This document shows, one piece after another, positions 34,990-42,791 of a stretch of 64,000 nt of DNA. The stretch is from the NCBI GenBank assembly GCA_965207985.1, contig CBDBND010000012.1, positions 17,999 to 81,998 of the forward strand, written 5' to 3'. The notes beneath the pieces were generated by a model. That model ran no database searches, had not been told where the DNA came from, and saw nothing but the letters and a program-made list of their open reading frames with translations. A program made the translations under genes and the position numbers. Within the stretch, counting starts at the first letter, position 1. Each line of letters begins with the position of its first letter. This stretch comes from CBDBND01 sp965207985 (GTDB taxonomy: Bacteria; Pseudomonadota; Alphaproteobacteria; Rhodospirillales; Rhodospirillaceae).

Positions 34990-36165
34990 CTATTCCGCTG
35001 CCGACCCCACTGCCATCCAAGCTTCCGCTTTTCGGCGGGCGTCGGCATCCAGCGCCAGCACGTCATCGAGTCCGGCCGACTCTGCGGCGCCGCTGTGGGC
35101 GAGAATGTCTTCTACCGTCCTCGCGATGTCGAGGAAACCTATTTCCCCCTTCAAAAATCTGGCCACGGCCACCTCATTGGCGGCGTTCAGCTGGGTCGGC
35201 AAACCACCTCCATTTTGAAGCGCCTTCCGGGCCAGTTGTAACGCCGGAAAACGTTTAGAATCAGGGGCTTCGAAGGAAAGTGTCGCCACTTGGGCGAGGT
35301 CGAGACGCTCACAGGGCACCGCCATCCGCTCAGGCCAGGCCAGGGCATAAGCGATGGGTGTTCGCATATCGGGCGTACCCAGTTGGGCAAGGACGGAGCC
35401 GTCGACGTAATCGACCAGACTGTGCACCACGGATTGCGGATGAACCATGATTTCGATCCGCTCTTCGGGGATGGTGAACATATGGTGGGCTTCGATCAGT
35501 TCGAGACCTTTATTCATCATTGTGGCGGAATCGACGGAGATTTTGTCCCCCATGGACCAGTTGGGATGCGCCGTCGCTTCGGCCGGTGTTGCGTTTGCCA
35601 TTCTGTCCAGCGGCCAATCGCGAAATGGTCCCCCGGATGCCGTCAAGATAATGCGTTCGATTTTGTTTATCTGAGCGGCATCGAAAACCTGAAAGATGGC
35701 ACTGTGTTCGGAATCAATGGGCAAAAGTGTCGTGCCAAACTTCTGCACCGCGTTCATGAATATGGCGCCGGCACTGACCAAACATTCTTTGTTCGCCAGG
35801 GCGACCTGACGGCCTTGGGAAACGGCGGCAAGGGTTGGCTTGAGACCGATCGCACCGACGATGGCGGACAAAACCAGGTCAGCCGGTCGCTGGGCTGCTT
35901 CAACAAGCGCGTCCGGTCCAGCGGCCACATCGATGCCAGTCCCGTTCAGTCCTTCCTTAAGGGCATCGTATCGGTCCGCATCAGCGATAACAGCCAGGGC
36001 GGGTTTGATCTCCAGTGCCTGCGCAATGAGTGTGTCAACGTTCGACCCTGCGGTAAGAGCGACAACGTCAAAACGGTCGCGGTTGCGCTCAACAAGATCA
36101 AGCGTATTGATCCCAACTGATCCGGTTGAGCCAAGCACCGTGATCCGTTTCGGACCGGTCACCAT
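34990..36165 (-). CDS. dxr: 1-deoxy-D-xylulose 5-phosphate reductoisomerase
   Basis: Dxr makes MEP in the non-mevalonate isoprenoid pathway, feeding UppS two genes upstream. I choose ATG 36165 (MVTGPKRITVLGSTGSVGIN), with GGAGG upstream and ATGGTGA overlap with the cdsA stop. The 391-residue enzyme has the NADPH motif GSTGSVG, ALANKECLVSAG, DSEHSAIFQ, ILTASGGPFRDWPLDRM and KISVDSATMMNKGLELIEAH (read in parts). Confidence 0.97.
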   Translation of the reverse strand: MVTGPKRITVLGSTGSVGINTLDLVERNRDRFDVVALTAGSNVDTLIAQALEIKPALAVIADADRYDALKEGLNGTGIDVAAGPDALVEAAQRPADLVLSAIVGAIGLKPTLAAVSQGRQVALANKECLVSAGAIFMNAVQKFGTTLLPIDSEHSAIFQVFDAAQINKIERIILTASGGPFRDWPLDRMANATPAEATAHPNWSMGDKISVDSATMMNKGLELIEAHHMFTIPEERIEIMVHPQSVVHSLVDYVDGSVLAQLGTPDMRTPIAYALAWPERMAVPCERLDLAQVATLSFEAPDSKRFPALQLARKALQNGGGLPTQLNAANEVAVARFLKGEIGFLDIARTVEDILAHSGAAESAGLDDVLALDADARRKAEAWMAVGSAAE

Positions 36166-36944
36166 GATCCAATGCCTCCGTCCTGAGCGACGCAAATCAA
36201 GGCCGTGACAGGTGCAGCCGTCCAAAGTCCGTCGAGCCGATCCATAACGCCGCCATGGCCGGGAACCCAGGTGCCGGAGTCTTTCACATCATGCTGGCGT
36301 TTGAAGCGGCTCTCCGCCAAATCGCCAAGCTGCGCAATGACAGACAACCCTGCCGCATAAGCGACGTTGGTTGCGCTGACGCCAACGCCAAGGGCTATGT
36401 TGGCCAAGCACGCCGCGACGATAGCGAGCACTATTCCGCCAATTGCTCCTGCCCAGGTTTTGTTGGGGCTGATCACTGGCGCGAGCCGTGGTCCGCCAAT
36501 CATACGGCCGACGACGTAAGCGCCGACGTCCGTGCCCCACACCACGGCAAGCAGCCAAAATATGGTATGGGCATCACCAAATGCTTCCGCCACGACCAGA
36601 CCGATTGCCGGTATGGAAGCGCATAACAGACCAGCCTGGAGGGACGAACTGGTAAATCGGCGTTCAGAACCATCGAACAGCAATAAAAGGATCCAGGACA
36701 GGGCAACAAAGATCAGAGCAACAGCGATGTTGAAAGTCGCCAAGCCAACGCATAGGACTGTGACAAAGAGGGCGATGCCAATCCGCACTGACAAAGGGCT
36801 TCTGTCGACGATTTGGGTGAATTCCCAAAGCACCGCCGCCGCCATCAATGCGACAAGAATGTGAAACAGCGGATATCCGAGAAAGACCGCCGCCAAAGCG
36901 ATAGGCGCAAGAACGGCGGATGAGGCAACGCGGGTCCAAAACAT
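36159..36944 (-). CDS. cdsA: Phosphatidate cytidylyltransferase
   Basis: CdsA makes CDP-diacylglycerol for phospholipid synthesis. I prefer the ATG at 36944 (MFWTRVASSAVLAPIALAAV), eight bases after the uppS stop; a start at 36998 would overlap uppS by 47 bases and add a hydrophilic leader. There are about seven to eight membrane segments and the family signature APVISPNKTWAGAIGG ... QLGDLAESRFKRQHDVKDSG (read in parts), then PGHGGVMDRLDG. Confidence 0.93.
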   Translation of the reverse strand: MFWTRVASSAVLAPIALAAVFLGYPLFHILVALMAAAVLWEFTQIVDRSPLSVRIGIALFVTVLCVGLATFNIAVALIFVALSWILLLLFDGSERRFTSSSLQAGLLCASIPAIGLVVAEAFGDAHTIFWLLAVVWGTDVGAYVVGRMIGGPRLAPVISPNKTWAGAIGGIVLAIVAACLANIALGVGVSATNVAYAAGLSVIAQLGDLAESRFKRQHDVKDSGTWVPGHGGVMDRLDGLWTAAPVTALICVAQDGGIGSW

Positions 36945-36951
36945 AAACGGT

Positions 36952-37692
36952 TCAGCCTGAAATTGCGCCGTACCGGCGTTCCCGCCGCCGGTATTCATCT
37001 ACAGCTGCGTCCAGTTCCGCGGCACCGAAGTCGGGCCAGCGGGTCTCCGTAAAAACCAGCTCCGTATACGCCAATTGCCAAAGTAAAAAGTTGCTGATGC
37101 GTTGTTCACCGGACGTGCGGATCAAAAGGTCAGGGTCGGGGATGTTCCGGGTGTAGAGCTGCTGAGAGAATAAAGTCTCGTCGATATCATCGGGCTGCAA
37201 ACTGCCGTCGTGGACTTGGGCCGCCAGATGCTGAGCCGCTTCGACCAGCTCCTGCCGGCTGCCATAGCTCAACGCAATGGTCAGGATCAGACTTTCGTTG
37301 TTGCGGGTGCGTCGCTCTGCATCCTCGATCATGGCCACAGTGTCTTCGGGAAGACGGCTGCGATCCCCGATCACCGTCAATCGCACGCCGTTTTCATCAA
37401 GCTCCTTGACGTCGTTGACCAGATAAAACCGGAGCAGCGCCATGAGATCGCGGATTTCAGATTCAGGCCGCTGCCAGTTTTCGGCCGAAAACCCAAACAA
37501 GGTGAAGTAACGGATGCCGACGTCCTTGGCCGCTCGGACCACCTGTTTAACGGCTTCCGCCCCGCGTTTGTGTCCGGCGGTGCGTGGCAATCCACGCGCC
37601 TGGGCCCACCGGCCGTTGCCGTCCATGATGATCGCCACATGGGTGGGGACTGGACCCGACCCTTCGACCGGTTTGAGCGACAGGTCTTCCAT
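36952..37692 (-). CDS. uppS: Polyprenyl diphosphate synthase (undecaprenyl-PP synthase)
   Basis: UppS makes the C55 lipid carrier for peptidoglycan. The ATG at 37692 overlaps the frr stop (TGATG). Family motifs in the 246 residues are HVAIIMDGNGRWAQARGLPR with the catalytic Asp, GHKRGAEAVKQVV, TLFGFSAENWQRP, LALSYGSR-type LTIALSYGSRQELVEA and DPDLLIRTSGEQRISNFLLW. Confidence 0.97.
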   Translation of the reverse strand: MEDLSLKPVEGSGPVPTHVAIIMDGNGRWAQARGLPRTAGHKRGAEAVKQVVRAAKDVGIRYFTLFGFSAENWQRPESEIRDLMALLRFYLVNDVKELDENGVRLTVIGDRSRLPEDTVAMIEDAERRTRNNESLILTIALSYGSRQELVEAAQHLAAQVHDGSLQPDDIDETLFSQQLYTRNIPDPDLLIRTSGEQRISNFLLWQLAYTELVFTETRWPDFGAAELDAAVDEYRRRERRYGAISG

Positions 37693-38255
37693 CAAACCTG
37701 CATGATCTCTTCTTGTTTGTGATGCAGCGCCTCATCGATCTTGGCAATGAAGCTGTCCGTCAATTTCTGGACTTCGTCATGATATTGGTGATGCTCGTCC
37801 TCTGATATCTCGTGTTTCTTTTCCATTTTCTTGAGCTGATCGTTGATGTCCCGGCGCACATTACGGATGGCGATTTTTCCTTCTTCCGCATATTTGCCCG
37901 CGACTTTCTTTAGTTCCTCGCGGCGCTCTTCGTTGAGCGCGGGAATGGGGATGCGCAAGAGTTGGCCGTCGACCGCCGGGTTGAGCCCCAAATTGGATTC
38001 CCGGATGGCCTTTTCCACCGCTTTCGTCTGGCCCTTGTCCCACACCTGAACGGTGAGCATCCGGGCCTCTGGCGCGGCAATGCTGGCCACCTGGTTCAGG
38101 GGCATTTGGCTGCCGTAGGCCTCCACCGTGATGGGTTCCAAGAGGCTCACGGACGCCCGTCCGGTCCGGAGACCTCCGAACTCTTTTTTTACAACCTCTA
38201 CAGTGACTTCCATCCGATGGCTGAGATCTTTCTTGAGGTCATCGAAGCCCGCCAT
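37692..38255 (-). CDS. frr: Ribosome recycling factor
   Basis: RRF with EF-G splits post-termination ribosomes. The 187-residue protein has the typical three-helix bundle: ELKKDLSHRMEVTVEVVKKEFGGLRTGRAS (read in parts), LLEPITVEAYGSQMPLNQVA, IPIPALNEERREELKKVAGK and the C-terminal KIDEALHHKQEEIMQV. It lies between pyrH and uppS. Confidence 0.97.
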   Translation of the reverse strand: MAGFDDLKKDLSHRMEVTVEVVKKEFGGLRTGRASVSLLEPITVEAYGSQMPLNQVASIAAPEARMLTVQVWDKGQTKAVEKAIRESNLGLNPAVDGQLLRIPIPALNEERREELKKVAGKYAEEGKIAIRNVRRDINDQLKKMEKKHEISEDEHHQYHDEVQKLTDSFIAKIDEALHHKQEEIMQV

Positions 38256-38258
38256 GGC

Positions 38259-38984
38259 TCACTCCTTTTCGCCGATCACCGTAAACCGGCCCTCACCCTT
38301 TAATACCCGCGTCACTGACCGGTCATCATGCATATTAAAGACAACGATAGGCATCTCATTGTCCCGGGCCAAGGCAATTGCGGCGGTATCCATGACCCGC
38401 AGATCCTCGGCCAAAACTTTGTCGAAACTCAGGCGGTCGAACCGTTCCGCATCCGGATTGGCCTTGGGGTCCTCGGCATAGACGCCATCGACCTGGGTCG
38501 CTTTCAACAGAGCGTCGCAGTTCATTTCTGCCGCCCGCAAGGCCGCAGCCGTATCGGTGGTGAAATAGGGATTCCCCGTGCCGGCTGCGAATATGACCAC
38601 CCGGCCTTTTTCCAGATGATGCATGGCGCGCCGGCGAATGTAGGGCTCGCACACTTCATTCATACTGATGGCCGATTGGACCCGGGTCTGCACACCGATA
38701 CTTTCCAATGCGTTTTGCACCGCCAGCGCGTTGATCACCGTCGCCAGCATGCCCATGTAGTCTGCCGATGTCCGGTCGATACCTTCCGCAGCCACCGAAA
38801 CGCCGCGGAAGATGTTGCCGCCGCCGATGACCATGCAGACTTCTTTATCCATGGCGATAACCGACTTGATATCGTTGGCAATGGCCAGAACCGTTGCCTT
38901 GTGGAGACCATAGGGCTCCGGCCCCATGAGCCCTTCCCCCGACACCTTGACCATGATGCGTTTGTAGCTGAGCGGCGACGCCAT
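38259..38984 (-). CDS. pyrH: Uridylate kinase
   Basis: PyrH phosphorylates UMP to UDP. I start at ATG 38984 (MASPLSYKRIMVKVSGEGLM), giving 241 residues; a TTG at 39011 is possible. Visible are KVSGEGLMG (nucleotide site), VIGGGNIFRG, RTSADYMGMLATVINALA, FAAGTGNPYFTTDTAAALRA and ATQVDGVYAEDPK. It is separated from tsf by a terminator-like hairpin, which may tune its expression. Confidence 0.96.
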   Translation of the reverse strand: MASPLSYKRIMVKVSGEGLMGPEPYGLHKATVLAIANDIKSVIAMDKEVCMVIGGGNIFRGVSVAAEGIDRTSADYMGMLATVINALAVQNALESIGVQTRVQSAISMNEVCEPYIRRRAMHHLEKGRVVIFAAGTGNPYFTTDTAAALRAAEMNCDALLKATQVDGVYAEDPKANPDAERFDRLSFDKVLAEDLRVMDTAAIALARDNEMPIVVFNMHDDRSVTRVLKGEGRFTVIGEKE

Positions 38985-39060
38985 AACCCGATCTAACTCC
39001 CCAGTCCTCAACCGTGGCGGCCAATCCCTCGGATCCTGCCCGACTGAGATGTTTCAGGCG

Positions 39061-39084
39061 AAAAAAGGGACGGTCCTCCGTCCC
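39061..39084 (-). terminator. Rho-independent terminator between tsf and pyrH
   Basis: On the minus strand GGGACGG (39084-39078), AGGA loop, CCGTCCC (39073-39067) leads into six T residues (39066-39061). It lies about 100 bases after tsf and 77 before pyrH, so rpsB-tsf transcripts probably end here in part, leaving pyrH onward to readthrough or another promoter. Confidence 0.8.
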
Positions 39085-39185
39085 CCTTTCGCCTGGACCG
39101 CGCGAAGCGACCCGGATGATACACAAAATGACCCCTAAACGCCCGTGTCTTTTAGCTTTTTTGAGCGAACCGGAGGGCGCGGATG

Positions 39186-40115
39186 TCAGCCGCCCACCGC
39201 CTCGGCCACCTCCGCGGCGAAGTCCTTTTCTTCCCGTTCGATGCCTTCTCCGAGTGCAAACCGGACAAAGCCCGTCACTTTGATATCTGCCCCAATATCT
39301 TTGGCGGCCGCTTCAATGGCTTTGGCCACCTTGGTTTTGTCCTCGGAAATCACATAGATCTGCTCGAGCAAAACCACCTCCTCGAAGAACTTGCGCATGC
39401 GGCCGTCCACCATCTTGGCGATGACATCGTCCGGGCGCCCTGATTCCTTGGCCTGATCGGTCAAAACCTGCCGTTCACGCGCCTGCGTGTCGGCGTCCAC
39501 ATCGCCGGTGGAGAGAAAGCGTGGACTGGCCGCGGCGATATGCATAGCAAGCTGTTTACCGAACGCGCCCAGCTTGGTCTGGTCCCCTTCTGACTCCAGT
39601 CCCACCAGCACGCCGATCTTGCCCAGGCCGGGCTTGACCGCTGAATGCATATAGGAGGCGACAACGCCGGAATTGACCGAAACGGCGTCGGCCCGCCGGA
39701 GCTGCATGTTCTCGCTGATGGTGGCGACCAAATGGGTGACCTGATCCTGCACATTGCGGCCTTCGCCCGGCACGTCGGTGGTTTTGAGCGCGTCCAGGTC
39801 CCCACCGGTACCAAGCGCCAGTTGCGTTGCCGCTTCGACAAAGGCCTGAAAGGTCTCGTTGCGGGCGACGAAGTCCGTCTCGGCGTTGATTTCCAGAATG
39901 GCGCCTTTGGTGCCGTCGACAGTCACACCGACAAGCCCTTCGGCCGCCACCCGGCCCGACTTCTTGGCCGCAGCGGACAGGCCCTTTTTGCGCAGCCAAT
40001 CGACGGCGGCTTCTATATCGCCGTCGGATTCCGTCAGCGCGGTTTTGCAATCCATCATGCCCGCGCCTGATTTTTCTCTCAGCTCCTTAACCAGAGCCGC
40101 CGTTACTTGTGCCAT
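39186..40115 (-). CDS. tsf: Elongation factor Ts
   Basis: EF-Ts recycles EF-Tu-GDP. The 309-residue sequence begins MAQVTAALVKELREKSGAGM, MDCKTALTESDGDIEAAVDW, then TDFVARNETFQAFVE, the contact motif of the core, and has two dimerisation-type repeats. It follows rpsB by 92 bases, the near-universal arrangement. Confidence 0.97.
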   Translation of the reverse strand: MAQVTAALVKELREKSGAGMMDCKTALTESDGDIEAAVDWLRKKGLSAAAKKSGRVAAEGLVGVTVDGTKGAILEINAETDFVARNETFQAFVEAATQLALGTGGDLDALKTTDVPGEGRNVQDQVTHLVATISENMQLRRADAVSVNSGVVASYMHSAVKPGLGKIGVLVGLESEGDQTKLGAFGKQLAMHIAAASPRFLSTGDVDADTQARERQVLTDQAKESGRPDDVIAKMVDGRMRKFFEEVVLLEQIYVISEDKTKVAKAIEAAAKDIGADIKVTGFVRFALGEGIEREEKDFAAEVAEAVGG

Positions 40116-40207
40116 CTCAAACTCATCCTCGTCTCAACAAACCGGTCGGCGCGACGCATAATCGCTTCGGTCTTTTATGCAAATTTGAACTTTTACCGAT
40201 CGAAAGT

Positions 40208-41335
40208 TCAGGATTTCTTGGCCGCCGCCTTTTTGGCTGTTGCCTTCTTTTTGGCAGGCGCCTTTTTCGTTGTCGCGGCCTTCTTGGTTGCCGCTTTTTT
40301 CTTGGCAGCGGGCTTTTTAGCCGCCGGCTTCTTGTCCTCTTCCTTGTCCGCTTTGGGTTCGGGCTTGGCTTTCGGTGCTGCCTCTTCAGGTTTGGCCTCG
40401 GTTTTGGACTCAACAGCGACCGCCGCTGCCGCCAGGGCAGCCTGCATGCCGGTTGCCGGCTCTTCCTGTGACTGCAATTCAGCGACCTTTTCAAGAACCT
40501 CGGCCGTTTCCTCTGCCGACGCTCCTTCGGCGGTTTCCTCTGATGCCGCTTCGGCAGCGGATTCTTCTTCAGCGGCCTCCGCCGGCAATTCCTCGGTCGG
40601 AGCCTTCTCCTGGGCGCCGAGATCGACCCCGGCCGCCTTCATTTCATCCTGGATGCCTTCAAGCGCCGAATTGGCCATCAATTCGAGATAGAGCTTGATG
40701 GCGCGAATGGCATCGTCGTTGCCGGGAACGGGATAGTCGATGCCGGCGGGATCTGAGTTGCTGTCGAGAACGCCGACCACGGGAATGCCCAGCTTGTTGG
40801 CTTCGGCGACGGCGATGTCCTCTTTGTTGGTGTCGACCACGAAAACCAGGTCGGGCAGCGACCCCATGTCCTTGATGCCGCCGAGGGCCTGCTCCAGTTT
40901 GGTTTTTTCCCGCTCGAGATTGAGCTGTTCCTTTTTGGTCAGACCGGCAAGGCCGTCTTCGCTGGCAAAGCGCTCTTCCAGATCCTTCAAGCGTTTGATG
41001 GATTTGGAAATGGTTTTCCAGTTGGTCAGCATGCCGCCGAGCCAACGGTGATTGACGTAGTACTGGCCGCAGCGCTCGGCGTATTCCCTGACCAGGTCAT
41101 GGGCCTGACGCTTGGTGCCGACAAACAGAACCCGGCCCCCTTCGGCGACGGCGTCGTGCACCGCCTGCATGGCCCGGTGCAACAGCGGCACAGTCTGCTG
41201 CAGATCGATGATGTGAATGCCGTCGCGGACACCGAAGAGGTAAGAGTCCATCTTCGGATTCCAGCGGCGGGTGTTGTGGCCGAAATGACAACCAGCCTCG
41301 ATAAGCTGGCGCATGCTGAACGTGGGCAGCGACAT
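40208..41335 (-). CDS. rpsB: Ribosomal protein S2 with long acidic plus histone-H1-like C-terminal extension
   Basis: I start at ATG 41335 (MSLPTFSMRQLIEAGCHFGH). Residues 1-232 are an ordinary S2 (HIIDLQQTVPLLHRAMQAV, FVGTKRQAHDLV, HRWLGGMLTNWKTI, PDLVFVVDTNKEDIAVAEAN, GIPVVGVLDSNSDP). Then comes an acidic Ala/Glu tract (about 247-293) and a Lys/Ala/Pro-rich tail (about 333-375) made of KKPAAKK/KKAATKK-type repeats as in bacterial histone-H1-like proteins. The total is 375 residues against about 240-260 usual; alphaproteobacterial S2 is often extended but rarely with so long a basic tail. It may bind RNA or DNA. Confidence 0.95.
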   Translation of the reverse strand: MSLPTFSMRQLIEAGCHFGHNTRRWNPKMDSYLFGVRDGIHIIDLQQTVPLLHRAMQAVHDAVAEGGRVLFVGTKRQAHDLVREYAERCGQYYVNHRWLGGMLTNWKTISKSIKRLKDLEERFASEDGLAGLTKKEQLNLEREKTKLEQALGGIKDMGSLPDLVFVVDTNKEDIAVAEANKLGIPVVGVLDSNSDPAGIDYPVPGNDDAIRAIKLYLELMANSALEGIQDEMKAAGVDLGAQEKAPTEELPAEAAEEESAAEAASEETAEGASAEETAEVLEKVAELQSQEEPATGMQAALAAAAVAVESKTEAKPEEAAPKAKPEPKADKEEDKKPAAKKPAAKKKAATKKAATTKKAPAKKKATAKKAAAKKS

Positions 41336-41358
41336 AGTCGTTCTCCGGTTAAGCCTCT

Positions 41359-41382
41359 GCAGGGGGTGACCGGAGCCCCTGC
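41359..41382 (-). promoter_or_regulatory. Stem-loop in the rpsB leader
   Basis: In the minus-strand leader, GCAGGGG (41382-41376), a nine-base loop and CCCCTGC (41365-41359) form a 7-base GC-rich stem about 24 bases before the rpsB start. No T run follows, so it is not a terminator. It could be the S2 autoregulatory element, which is inference. Confidence 0.3.
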
Positions 41383-41509
41383 CCCGGACCGGATCGACCC
41401 ACCGGAACTCCCGGCGGCCGCATCCCTGCATGTGGAATGCCGCGGTTTCTAAGGGGTTAGGCGCGGAATTGCAAGGGCCGAAATGGGAACCGGAAAGGCC
41501 AGGGCAGGA

Positions 41510-42047
41510 CTATTGCCCGCCGCCGCTCTCCAGCAACTCCCGCACCCGGGGTTCGAAGCCGGTCAGGCCCGTGGACCGGCCCACCACCAGGGCGTCGTCG
41601 ATGGATTGGCCGTCGATGTAGTGAGCGCCGAGCGCATGAATGGCCCCCACCCGGTTGCCGCTACCACAATGGACCAGCACCGGCGCGGTGGTCTGATTGA
41701 TGGCAGCGCGCAGATGCATGGCCGTGGTTGCGTCCAGGCCAGCCCCAGTGCTGACCGGAATTCTGACATAAAGTCATACCCAGATCTGCCACTGCCGTCG
41801 GCTGGTCGTAGCCCGTGTCTTCCTCGGGCAGCCGCAAACTGATGATGGTGCCGAAGCCCAGCTCTTTCAGGGTGGCGAGATCGTCCGGCGTCGGCTGCCC
41901 ACCGGTGAGCACACGGCCTTCCGCGTTTTGCGGATTAGTGAGAGAGAGTTGGGCCAGGTCTGCTTCGGCAAGGATTGCGTCGACCGAGCCACTGCTCGCA
42001 CAGGCGGAAAGGGCAACCAGAACAAAAGGAACAAGGCACTTATTCAT
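41510..42047 (-). pseudogene. Lipoprotein with dual-specificity-phosphatase-like domain, frameshifted
   Basis: The gene starts MNKCLVPFVLVALSACASSG, a lipoprotein signal with cleavage before Cys 16. It continues with GRVLTGGQPTPDDLATLKEL and GTIISLRLPEEDTGYDQP as in DUF442/beta-lactamase-hydrolase-like phosphatases. Near 41760-41768 the frame shifts (after LGMTL) and resumes as VRIPVSTGAGLDATTAMHLR, then APVLVHCGSGNRVGAIHAL. The last holds the catalytic HC-x5-R loop. One indel therefore separates leader and active site; it is either a recent pseudogene or a sequence error. Its start is two bases after the stop of the Gly-rich gene. Confidence 0.75.
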
Positions 42048-42049
42048 TG

Positions 42050-42790
42050 TTAGAGACTACCCAGGCAGCTGGACGACCAGCAAATGACAACGCAAACACT
42101 ACCACCGTCGTTGGTGGTTGACCCTCCTAGGGCACTCCCGGCCGGGCATTCAATGGTCAAATCGGAATCCGTATTATTACCAGGCGTTGCGCCGCTGCCG
42201 GTTGTTAGTGTGGAACTGTCCACGTCCACATGGGCAAAAGCTGAGCCGCCGCCACCGACACCCGCACCTGGGCCGGTACCGTCGTTGCCATTCAGGCATC
42301 CGACATCAGGGTCCGTTAAGCCAATTTGTTCGTTGGACGTGCTCGCCGCCGTCGTGCTGGGGCAGATTCCCGATCCATTTTGCGCCGTATCACCGCCCCC
42401 AGCGCCTCCAATGTGCAAAGCCGGCCCACCAGCCCCACCTCCGCCGCCAGCAACGAGAACCGTTGTGCTGCCAAGCTGGATGCCGGTGCCACCACCTCCG
42501 CCAGCACCCCACATTTTGACCCGCACCTGCGGGACATCGAGAGGCAATTCTATAGAGGGCGTTCCACTGTCATAAACACAAGCAAAAGGATCGGTGTGGG
42601 TATCATTGCCCGGGCAGACATCCGACGCTTGGCTTTGGAAGGGGGAAAGAAAGCCGACGAAATCGGAATTGGTGAAACTTGTTATATCTTCCCCAGACGC
42701 CGAATCCGTTGCCGAGGTGGAGCCAAAATTATCCTCAAAACCATACTGCATATATAGGTTTGTCGAACTGCTAGAGACGCGGGAGGTGTA
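42050..42790 (-). pseudogene. Glycine-rich surface-type protein, 5'-truncated by an IS5 element
   Basis: The frame is open up to the IS5 inverted repeat (upstream residues read NYTSRVSSSSTNLYMQYGFE), so the start has been cut off. The protein has IELPLDVPQVRVKMWGAGGG, TTVLVAGGGGGAGGPALHIG and further Gly/Ser/Asn runs with several Cys. This matches glycine-rich domains of secreted or tail-fibre-like proteins that begin with a V-x-x-WGAGGGG motif. No signal peptide remains. An ATG at 42751 could still start a 233-residue product, but it would lack export signals. Confidence 0.6.
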
Positions 42791-42791
42791 A

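Noticed and set aside
35290..36120. 276-codon plus-strand open frame opposite dxr
   Set aside because: Shadow of the dxr codon pattern; dxr motifs are complete on the minus strand and nothing recognisable appears on the plus strand.
40123..40494. Arg/Lys-rich minus-strand frame overlapping the 3' end of rpsB
   Set aside because: It is an out-of-frame reading of the Lys/Ala repeat codons of the S2 tail with no start signal.
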